Source: Pseudomonadota bacterium (GTDB taxonomy: Bacteria; Myxococcota_A; Polyangia; Polyangiales; Polyangiaceae). From it: 19,146 bases of DNA. Below, in pieces: positions 12,943 to 19,146 of this stretch. Both the position numbers and the translations under genes were made by a program. The number at the start of each line of letters is the position of its first letter. Position 1 is the stretch's first letter. The notes under the pieces are model-generated. The model had not been told where the DNA came from. It searched no databases and saw only the letters and a list, made by a program, of their open reading frames with translations. The stretch spans positions 1 to 19,146 of the forward strand of contig JAEYYX010000043.1 in assembly GCA_023428245.1 (NCBI GenBank), written 5' to 3'.

Positions 12943-14646
12943 TTAGCGAGCTCTTCTCCGCGCGAAGTGGGGTTCGGCGGCGAGCGAAGTCCAGTAGTCG
13001 AGGAAGCTCTCCTGGCTCACGACGAACTCGGGGCGGACGGTTTCGCCGAGGCAGGCCTCTTCGGTGCCGAAGACGTAGGTCTTGAGCTGAGCGGAGAGAC
13101 ACTCACCGACCTCGGGGAGCTGCGCGAGCCCCCGGGCGAGCTCTTCTTGGCTATTGAACGCGACCTGTGGCGCTACATTCGGAATCGCGCCCGAGGAGTC
13201 GATGGTGAGTCCAGCCTCGTCGGCTCGGTGTTTCCCGACCTCATCGAAATGTTCAAAGCCGAAGCCGAGCGGATCGAATTCCGCATGGCACTCTTGGCAA
13301 GGACCGCCGGACGCATGGAGCGACTCGTAGCGCTGCCGCGTCGTGATCTGCATGCCTGGCTGGATGTCGGGGAGAGGCGGGATGCCCGGCGGCACCTCGA
13401 GATGTTCGCGGCAGAGCAGCTTCTCGTATACGAGCACGCCGCGCTTCGTGGGCGAGGAGGCTTCAGGTGAGGCCATGCCCGCGAGGATCGAACCTTGAGC
13501 CAAGATGCCGATGCCCTGTCCTGCCGGACGCTCGACCGCCCCGTACTCGCTCGGAGGAGAGGGGAAGCCATAAAGCGAGGCGAGGCCGTTCGAGGGGAAG
13601 GTTCGAGGATCGGTGAGGAGGTTCTCTACCGTTCCCGTCTCACTGAAGGATACCGTTTGAATGAACTCGCGGGTCTCGCGCACCATATCAGAGCGCAGAT
13701 TGTTGAACTCTTGGTACTTCGGTCGAGTGACGCTCGAGACGTGTGTGTATTCGAAGACGGACTCAAAGAAGCGATGGAAGGCATCGCGCCCCGCTGGGCT
13801 CGTCGCGAGCGCTTGTGCCTCTGCGCGGAGCGCTTCCGGGCCGTTGAGCTCGTTCTTTGCGGCCTTTTCGAGGAGCTGCTCCGAGGGAGGTCCGCCCGAG
13901 AAGGTAAAGGCGAGAGCGCTTGCGATCTCGTATTGAGAGAGCTCGCGATAGTCGCCGTTCGGGTTCCCCAGTTCGTGGCGGTAGAGGGTCGGAGTCGCGT
14001 GAAGGAGGGCGCGCGTGATCCAGGAGATCGCGGTCGGGAAATCGGTCTTCGCTCGTGCGCTGTCGAAGAAGGTCAAATACTTCTCCGCTTCGTTGCTCTC
14101 GAGGGGCCGTCGGAAGAGGCGGGCGCCGTACTTGGACACGAACTCCCCGGCACAGGACCTGTCGGCTGCTGCGCTCGAACAAGGCAAGAGTGAGCTGAGC
14201 CGCGAGCTCACGGCAGCTCCGATCGATGAGCCGGTCGAATCGAGCTCCCGCGCGAGTTGTTTCGTGACGAGCAGGGAGGCGCTCTGATTGTCGAAACCTG
14301 TTCGGCTCACGGAATCCGGACTCAAAGACGACTGCCAGCTTCCCTCGATTTCGGGGAAGGTCGCGCTGATGAGGGAGCGGAATTCACGCACGGTGAGCCT
14401 GCGGAGGGTCGCCCAGCCTGAGACTGAGTTCGCGCACATGGACAGGGCCCCATCACAATTGCCTCCCTCACAGAGAGGAGGATCGACGGCCGCGTCGCGG
14501 CCACCGCTGCCTGTCGTGCCGCCGGTATTGCCTGAGGCACCGCCGGTGCTCGCGTCGTCTTCTGGACTCGGCGCGCCGCAGGCGGCCGTGAGGCTCAGCG
14601 AGGCGAGAGCCGCCATCGATGCGAAGAGAGAAGTGACCCGGCTCAT
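12943..14646 (-). CDS. DUF1592/DUF1588 family lipoprotein with CxxCH motif
   Basis: The 567-residue product begins with a lipoprotein signal (SLFASMAALASLSLTAAC, Cys23) and a Gly/Thr/Ser linker. It then shows the domain string known from Planctomycetes and Polyangia. A DUF1587-like start is LRRLTVREFRSLI. A DUF1595 part (FVSKYGARLFRRPL to ALLHATPTLYRHEL) is followed by DUF1592 (YRELSQYEIASALAFTFSGGPP to FPSNGLASLYGFP). DUF1588 includes RGVLVYEKLLCREH, then GGPCQECHAEFDPLGFGFEHFD. A DUF1585 tail is VGECLSAQLKTYVFG. C450-x-x-C453-H454 fits covalent heme attachment of a c-type cytochrome, though no experiment is implied. The ATG at 14646 overlaps the upstream stop (ATGA) and has GGAGGTG 5 nt away. 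The frame extends further upstream inside the DUF1552 gene but lacks these start signals. Exact function is unknown; it is probably bound to the outer membrane or cell surface. Confidence 0.93.
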   Translation of the reverse strand: MSRVTSLFASMAALASLSLTAACGAPSPEDDASTGGASGNTGGTTGSGGRDAAVDPPLCEGGNCDGALSMCANSVSGWATLRRLTVREFRSLISATFPEIEGSWQSSLSPDSVSRTGFDNQSASLLVTKQLARELDSTGSSIGAAVSSRLSSLLPCSSAAADRSCAGEFVSKYGARLFRRPLESNEAEKYLTFFDSARAKTDFPTAISWITRALLHATPTLYRHELGNPNGDYRELSQYEIASALAFTFSGGPPSEQLLEKAAKNELNGPEALRAEAQALATSPAGRDAFHRFFESVFEYTHVSSVTRPKYQEFNNLRSDMVRETREFIQTVSFSETGTVENLLTDPRTFPSNGLASLYGFPSPPSEYGAVERPAGQGIGILAQGSILAGMASPEASSPTKRGVLVYEKLLCREHLEVPPGIPPLPDIQPGMQITTRQRYESLHASGGPCQECHAEFDPLGFGFEHFDEVGKHRADEAGLTIDSSGAIPNVAPQVAFNSQEELARGLAQLPEVGECLSAQLKTYVFGTEEACLGETVRPEFVVSQESFLDYWTSLAAEPHFARRRAR

Positions 14647-16091
14647 GCTTTCACCTCCATGAAGGGCGCGCTCGAGCCGCCGAAGGACATCGCGGGAACA
14701 CCCATAGCTTGAGCCAGGGTGAGCCAAAGGTCGGCGGCGGGCCGATCGGCTGGATTGTCGTCTTGCCCGCCGATCTTGTGCAGGGTGTGGAGCTGTCCCG
14801 TCTTGAGCGCACCGCCAGCGCCGCCGATCGTGATGATCGGCATATAGGAGAGCATCCCCATGATGTCTTTGGTGCAGGTCGTGTGCCACGCGCCTTCGCC
14901 GATCTCGCTACAGAGAAGAATCGTCGTGTTCTCGAGGACGGTGTGTCCCGGATCGGCCGGATCGTCGACGTCGAGCGCCGTGATGACGTTGTCGACGAGC
15001 TTCTGGATGAACCAGCGCTGAGCGATCGCGAACTCACGTCGGGGTTCGAGAGCGAGCCCGTTGCCCGTCGATTGAGGCCCATCGTGGGAGAGATCGTTGT
15101 GATGAGAACCGGTGATTCCCATGCCTACGAAGGTCGAGTTGATTTCACAGACGGAGTAGAGGTTCTGGAACGCGACGACGGGCCGGATGTTGCAGACCAT
15201 GGCGGCCGCTGCGATTTGGAGATGGGCCGTCATGATGTCGGCGAAGTTCTCCTCCTTGAGGAACCACTCATCGCTTTGTGATCCAGCCTTGGCGCGCAAA
15301 GCGTCCACGGCAGGAAGGGAAGGAGCTCCCCCGCAGGAGCTCACGTTCCCATTGCCGCCGCCGTCGAGAGACGCCTTGAGGGATTGGATCGACTCGAGAT
15401 GAACCTGCAGCTTGGACCGCTCGCCCGGGAGATCGGTGAGCGTCGCCTGAAGGCTCTCGATGTCGCTCGAGGTGAGCGCGTAGAGCTGGCTCTGGAGCTC
15501 GTCGGTTGTGCTCGGGCCTGACGGGCCCGGGCTCATTCCGCCGAAGAGTTCGCTGTAGGCGACGAGCGGGCTTTTCTGGGGAATGACGGCTTGTCCGTCC
15601 CAGAACACCTTACCGCGGATATCGGGTCCGAAGATCGGGTGCGGGACCGCGCCGAGGGCGAGAGCATCGTAGCCAAGCTCGCGGGCGATGAAGTGTTCGA
15701 TCGTCGTGCGTGGCGTCTGCTCGTCGTTGTTCGCGGCATGCAGGCCCGAGAGGAACTTATTGACGTTCTCGTGCGTGCCGCCGCCGGGATACTTGAACCC
15801 TTGGTAGACGTTGATGAGGTTCTTATAAGGCTCGAGCGGCGCGAAGACGCCCTCGCCACCGGAGATGAGGGAGTAGTTCGTCCCTTCACCGACAGGATTC
15901 GAGTGCTCGGGGGGAACGCCGTGGGGCACGTAATAGACCATGAAGCGCTTGGGTCGCCCGGCCGTTTGGGCTGTCGCGGAACGCACGACCTGGTAGGCCA
16001 CGGGCGCCGAGAGACCGAGCCCCAGCACTTTCATGAAAAGCCGTCGCTCGAAGCGCTTTTTCGCGCGCGCGGCAAAGAAAAGGTCCGACAT
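14643..16091 (-). CDS. DUF1552 family protein with Tat-like signal
   Basis: The 482-residue product begins MSDLFFAARAKKRFERRLFMKVLGLGLSAP. RRLFMK (16-21) plus the following hydrophobic stretch is a good twin-arginine signal. The body matches DUF1552: RFMVYYVPHGVPPEH, NVYQGFKYPGGGTHE, AVPHPIFGPD and NLYSVCEINSTFVGMGITGSHHNDLSHDG. TTILLCSEIGEGAWHTTC and LWLTLAQAMGVP follow. The family resembles sulfatase/DUF1501-type secreted proteins and is typically encoded next to DUF1592 proteins. Substrate and chemistry are not established. The export type suggests folding in the cytoplasm, perhaps with a cofactor. The start at 16091 keeps the whole Tat signal but has no clear Shine-Dalgarno. A GTG at 16149-16151 would add 20 residues. 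The gene is first in a two-gene operon. Confidence 0.92.
   Translation of the reverse strand: MSDLFFAARAKKRFERRLFMKVLGLGLSAPVAYQVVRSATAQTAGRPKRFMVYYVPHGVPPEHSNPVGEGTNYSLISGGEGVFAPLEPYKNLINVYQGFKYPGGGTHENVNKFLSGLHAANNDEQTPRTTIEHFIARELGYDALALGAVPHPIFGPDIRGKVFWDGQAVIPQKSPLVAYSELFGGMSPGPSGPSTTDELQSQLYALTSSDIESLQATLTDLPGERSKLQVHLESIQSLKASLDGGGNGNVSSCGGAPSLPAVDALRAKAGSQSDEWFLKEENFADIMTAHLQIAAAAMVCNIRPVVAFQNLYSVCEINSTFVGMGITGSHHNDLSHDGPQSTGNGLALEPRREFAIAQRWFIQKLVDNVITALDVDDPADPGHTVLENTTILLCSEIGEGAWHTTCTKDIMGMLSYMPIITIGGAGGALKTGQLHTLHKIGGQDDNPADRPAADLWLTLAQAMGVPAMSFGGSSAPFMEVKA
14652..14658 (-). promoter_or_regulatory. strong ribosome binding site of the DUF1592 gene
   Basis: GGAGGTG on the minus strand lies 5 nt before ATG at 14646, inside the last codons of the DUF1552 gene. 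Together with the ATGA overlap it sets the start and indicates coupled translation of the pair. Confidence 0.8.
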
Positions 16092-16405
16092 GATGACGAG
16101 GAGCTTTGCACGGGCCTTGGGCCCGCGAGCCAAAAAGGCGGAAAACTGCACGAAAGCGGTTTCCGAAATTGAGCCAACGACGGAAGATTACAGGAAGGGC
16201 GTATGAAGAGTGGCTTGATCAACGACGCGGCCGCCGGGGGGAAGGGGAGGGTGCAGACCGTGGCGAGGTGGCCGTCTTTGGAGTGATCCGGGGTGATCCG
16301 CTGAACGTGATGTTCGGACGCTATCTCGGTACGAGCGGAGGGTTCAATGTCCGGACTCTATCGTTCGATGAGTGAAGAGGGTGGGGCTTCTTTCGGGGAG
16401 CCCCA
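16092..16405. other. 314-bp region without a supported gene
   Basis: This region lies between the DUF1552 start (leftward) and the end of a - strand lipoprotein gene, so it should hold the promoter of the DUF1552/DUF1592 operon. I see no clear -35/-10 pair. The only structure I find is a short direct repeat of TGATCCG near 16284-16301 and a hairpin at its right end. Open frames here have no family resemblance. Confidence 0.5.
16382..16405 (-). terminator. terminator-like hairpin after the small lipoprotein gene
   Basis: TGGGGCT (16382-16388) pairs with AGCCCCA (16399-16405), directly after the TGA at 16406-16408 of the - strand gene. No T-run follows, so the call rests on stem strength and position. 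Confidence 0.45.
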
Positions 16406-16912
16406 TCAATAGCGACAGACCCCGAAATCGAGCTCGTTCCCCTCGTCATCGGTCGCGGGGAAACAGGTATGGCGGCCGATATCGCAGACCAGGAAGGGGT
16501 CGGCGTCCAGGGGACAGGCCTGTTGGCAGAGCTCTTGCCCTGAAAAGGTCGCGCCGAGGCAAATGCTGCCGCGCTGACATGTTCCCGTGTCCTTGCAGGG
16601 AGCGTCTCGCTCCGTTGACCCGACCTCGATGCACTCGGTGTGATCGTCCAGCCACTGGCAATAGGTGCCCACTGGACACTCGTCGTCGAGCGGGTCGCAC
16701 TCGCCGAGCTCGGTTGCGTCCGCTCGGTCGCCCCCGCTCGCTCGGTCGCCCTTCCCTCCGCTTCCCGGCTCAGGTTCGTCCTGGCTTGTGCTCCCGGCGG
16801 AAACAGAGCCGCCGGAGGCCCCCTCCGGGTCGCTTACACTACTTCCTCCGCAAGCGGCGAGGATCAGACCGAGCGAAAGGATCGTGAGCACGGTGATGGA
16901 AGGGCCCTTCAT
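16406..16912 (-). CDS. small Cys-rich lipoprotein
   Basis: The 168-residue product has a clean lipoprotein signal, MKGPSITVLTILSLGLILAAC, with the lipidated Cys21 in LAAC. An acidic Gly/Ser/Asp/Glu linker follows, then a domain with about 14 cysteines. The motifs are GECDPLDDECPVGTYCQW, APCKDTGTCQRGSICLG, ELCQQACPLD and FLVCDIGRHTCFP. The CxxGxxC spacing recurs in lipoproteins of Polyangia. Such Cys-rich domains are usually disulfide-bonded and extracellular, and the partner is unknown. GAGGAG directly abuts the ATG at 16912, too close to be ideal. The frame is open upstream to 17095, but the signal peptide makes 16912 the natural start. It is divergent from the RHS gene, with a very short and unusual intergenic region. 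Confidence 0.82.
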   Translation of the reverse strand: MKGPSITVLTILSLGLILAACGGSSVSDPEGASGGSVSAGSTSQDEPEPGSGGKGDRASGGDRADATELGECDPLDDECPVGTYCQWLDDHTECIEVGSTERDAPCKDTGTCQRGSICLGATFSGQELCQQACPLDADPFLVCDIGRHTCFPATDDEGNELDFGVCRY

Positions 16913-17128
16913 CTCCTCGAAGGTACACGAGAAGTGCCCGCGGCACGAACTCGCCCTCGAGCGGGGGCGAGCCAAGCAGCGCGAGCCCATTTCCGCGAAA
17001 CGAAACGTCTTGAGCGGGGCCGGTGCGTCGACTTCATCGAGACTGTCCAGTTCGTAGATGGACTCGGCCGAGTCATCGAGACCAAGAAGGACCACCTCCG
17101 GGACTCGGGGACCTCGCTCGAGGTAGGG

Positions 17129-19146
17129 ATGACCGTGAGCGGGAGGATAGTGTACGACTCTGCAGGTCGACCCCTATGGATTGGCCAGCCCATCTTCAGC
17201 ACCGAACCCGCGACGACCTTCGTCTTCCAAGACACACCCCTGAACCGCACCACCATACAGCACGACGCTCTCGATCGCCCCACGAGCATCAGCGTGCCGT
17301 GGGACGAGGCGGTCGCGGGGGGAGCGGCGACGACCACGATCGAATACGGTCTCCATCAAGCACAGTCGGGGGTTCTCAAGCACGGAACGACCGTCACCGA
17401 GGATTATGGCCCACCCGGAGCTCGAACCATCACGCTGCGCGACAGTGACGGCGAGGTCGCCGAAGTTCAGCAGTTCAACCAGCTGGCTGGCCAGCAGGGC
17501 CTCAGCATGCTCGTGACGTCGTACGTCACCAACCCGATGAACGAGCTCACCCGGGTCACCGACGCGAAAGGGAACGTGACCAGCGCTCTCTACGACGCGC
17601 TCGGCCGCACCCGCGAAATGACCTCCCCCGACTCCGGCCGCACCGTCTTTACGTACTATCCAAACGGTCAGCTCAAGACAAAGGAGACAGCCCAGCTCAG
17701 GGCGAAAGGTCAAAAGATCAACTACGTCTATGATCGGAATCGCCTCATAGTCATTGACTATCCCGATCCCGCAACGGACGTCACGTTCACGTATGGCACC
17801 TTGATGGAGCAGTCGCATACACTCGCCAACATCGCCGGCCGAGTGAAGAGCGAGGTCAGCGAGGCCGGCTCGAGGGTGTTCGCCTATGATGAATTAGGTA
17901 ACGTAGCGACGGAAAACAAGACCTTCTCTCACAAGGTCGACACGACGAAACCCGACTACACCTACACCGTGCGGTACAAACACGATTCCTTCGGCCGCTT
18001 GCTGGAAACGCGATTCCCCGGAGCGGACAAAGAGGTCGTCAGCTACGCGTATGATCAAGGAGGAAATCTCCAGAGCGTCTACGGGCAGAAGCTCGGCTTC
18101 ACGCCAGCTCAGCTCAATGAGCCCCCTCATAGCACGTACCTGACGCATCGAGGGTATGACGAGTTCGGGAAGGTCACCCGCGAAATCAGCGGAAACCTGA
18201 CGAGAACTCGCAACTATTATCAAGAAAAGTCGCATCGACTCGCCGTTCGCGAAACGACGTTCCAGGACGACGCGCATCGGAGCGACCCAAGTCCTCGGAC
18301 TCTCGAGTACACGTTCTACCAATACAATGGACATGGAGATTTGGTCGCGATCAATAAGGCCGCAGGTCCGCACGACAGCGGAGCTTCAGTCGGAGTCACG
18401 CCAGTTCTCTACAACTTCGAGTATGACTATTTGCACCAGCTGACCCACGCGACAGGAGAGTCTCCATCGAGCACGACGCAGAGGAGCCGCTTCGTCCTCG
18501 ATCAGCAGTACGACGAAATTGGCAATATCATGCTGAAAGACCAGTCGTCGTTCAGCGAGACGCAAAACCAAAGTGGCGCCTGGGTGAGCACCCCTGTCCC
18601 CAACCAAACCTACCGCAACACCTACACCTACGGAGGCGCGCAGCCGCACGCTCCGAGTCGCATCGCGACTCAAGGCGGACTCACCATCGACTATCAATAT
18701 GACGCCTCGGGCAACCACACACAGCGCACGAGCGTAGCCGGCACCCGCAATGCGACGTGGACCGACGACGACAAGCTGCGCAGCATGAAGCGAGCGGCGG
18801 ACAGCTACGACCTGATCCGTAACTACTACGACGGACAAGGCAACAAGGCCATCGCAGTCCACCCCGGAGCCACCTCCACGGAAGAAGTCGCTTTCCATCG
18901 CGGAGACCTGACCATCCGCGTCAACGGCGACAATCAATACGTTACGAAGCACATCTACGCCGGAGGAGAGCGACTCGCGAGCAAGATGGACGCGGCTTGG
19001 TTTACGAGTTCGCCCATCCAGTACTACGTGAGCGACCACTTAGGCTCAGCGCACTACACGCTGGACGGTCACCAAAACCTCCTCAGCCACACGGAGTTCT
19101 TCCCGAGCGGCGAGCTCTGGATCGACCAACTCAACCAGAACTACAC
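17129..19146 (+). CDS. RHS-repeat protein, 5'-truncated and running off the window
   Basis: This frame has no stop from 16619 to the window end. Recognisable RHS sequence starts near 17030 (TVQFVDGLGRVIETKKD) and continues through YD-type repeats: YDALGRTREMTSPDSGRT, YDRNRLIVIDYPDP, AYDELGNVATE and YDEFGKVTRE. It reaches the RHS core-associated region YYVSDHLGSAHYTLDG near 19021. Such proteins form a hollow shell around a C-terminal toxin or enzyme. The variable C-terminus would lie just past 19146. Full-length relatives in Polyangia have several hundred residues before the VDGLGR motif, but here that part is missing. The ATG at 17129 has GAGG 5 nt upstream (GAGGTAGGG before ATG) and is the best start. 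It lies 30 codons inside the RHS similarity, and the only other in-frame start is GTG at 16934 with no RHS-like sequence. So this is a truncated gene or remnant. Confidence 0.85.
   Translation, partial: MTVSGRIVYDSAGRPLWIGQPIFSTEPATTFVFQDTPLNRTTIQHDALDRPTSISVPWDEAVAGGAATTTIEYGLHQAQSGVLKHGTTVTEDYGPPGARTITLRDSDGEVAEVQQFNQLAGQQGLSMLVTSYVTNPMNELTRVTDAKGNVTSALYDALGRTREMTSPDSGRTVFTYYPNGQLKTKETAQLRAKGQKINYVYDRNRLIVIDYPDPATDVTFTYGTLMEQSHTLANIAGRVKSEVSEAGSRVFAYDELGNVATENKTFSHKVDTTKPDYTYTVRYKHDSFGRLLETRFPGADKEVVSYAYDQGGNLQSVYGQKLGFTPAQLNEPPHSTYLTHRGYDEFGKVTREISGNLTRTRNYYQEKSHRLAVRETTFQDDAHRSDPSPRTLEYTFYQYNGHGDLVAINKAAGPHDSGASVGVTPVLYNFEYDYLHQLTHATGESPSSTTQRSRFVLDQQYDEIGNIMLKDQSSFSETQNQSGAWVSTPVPNQTYRNTYTYGGAQPHAPSRIATQGGLTIDYQYDASGNHTQRTSVAGTRNATWTDDDKLRSMKRAADSYDLIRNYYDGQGNKAIAVHPGATSTEEVAFHRGDLTIRVNGDNQYVTKHIYAGGERLASKMDAAWFTSSPIQYYVSDHLGSAHYTLDGHQNLLSHTEFFPSGELWIDQLNQNY

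Noticed and set aside
12968..14193. Long + strand open frames opposite the DUF1592 gene
   Set aside because: They are antisense to a protein with clear domain structure, and GC-rich DNA gives long antisense frames by chance.
14647..14889. An N-terminal extension of the DUF1592 gene up to 14889
   Set aside because: It overlaps the DUF1552 gene in another frame, is His/Arg-rich, and would put the lipoprotein signal 81 residues inside. The strong Shine-Dalgarno and ATGA overlap give the start at 14646.
16619..17029. The open RHS frame upstream of 17030 as real coding sequence
   Set aside because: The frame is stop-free, but its translation (Arg/Ala-rich, no YD repeats) lies opposite a lipoprotein gene with a clear signal peptide and shows no RHS similarity.
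16913..17095. An N-terminal extension of the small lipoprotein to 17095
   Set aside because: It would bury the lipoprotein signal after 61 residues, and the extension is antisense to the RHS-like sequence.

Overview
The window is GC-rich DNA from what looks like a member of the Myxococcota, most likely the Polyangia. The clues are a Pkn2-type membrane Ser/Thr kinase with an HRDMSPPN catalytic loop, an IF-3 with a long C-terminal extension (as in Myxococcus xanthus Dsg), Gly/Ser-linked Cys-rich lipoproteins, a DUF1552/DUF1592 secreted pair and a long RHS-repeat gene. The taxonomic call is inference; no rRNA or marker search was possible.

Left part (1-4240): the end of a Pro/Ala-rich gene with a tandem repeat (+), tRNA-Ala(GGC) (-), a 54-aa membrane protein (-), the kinase (+), a terminator between convergent genes, infC (-) and tRNA-Val(GAC) (-). 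Two strong hairpins, one with a U-rich tail, lie between tRNA-Val and infC. Middle part (4360-10060): a divergent tatA (-) and a yajC-secD-secF-recJ run (+). Protein export dominates here: TatA serves the Tat system, and YajC/SecD/SecF serve the SecYEG translocon.

Right part (10300-12800): a tightly packed + strand run of lipoprotein, ferritin-like protein, small HTH-like protein and AbiEii-like nucleotidyltransferase, with TTGA and GTGA stop/start overlaps. The last two genes resemble a type IV toxin-antitoxin layout. Facing it (12940-16090, -) is a two-gene operon with a 4-nt ATGA overlap. It encodes a DUF1552 protein with a Tat-like signal and a DUF1592/DUF1588 lipoprotein with a CxxCH motif.

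Far right (16400-19146): a small Cys-rich lipoprotein (-), then an RHS-repeat reading frame (+) that runs off the window. RHS similarity begins abruptly about 110-120 bp from the divergent lipoprotein start, so the RHS gene looks 5'-truncated. Its C-terminal variable region lies outside the window.

The points most worth following are the IF-3 tail and its leader, the lipoprotein/ferritin/HTH/NTase operon, the extra N-terminal membrane segments of SecD, and the RHS truncation. I see no CRISPR array, transposase or rRNA.
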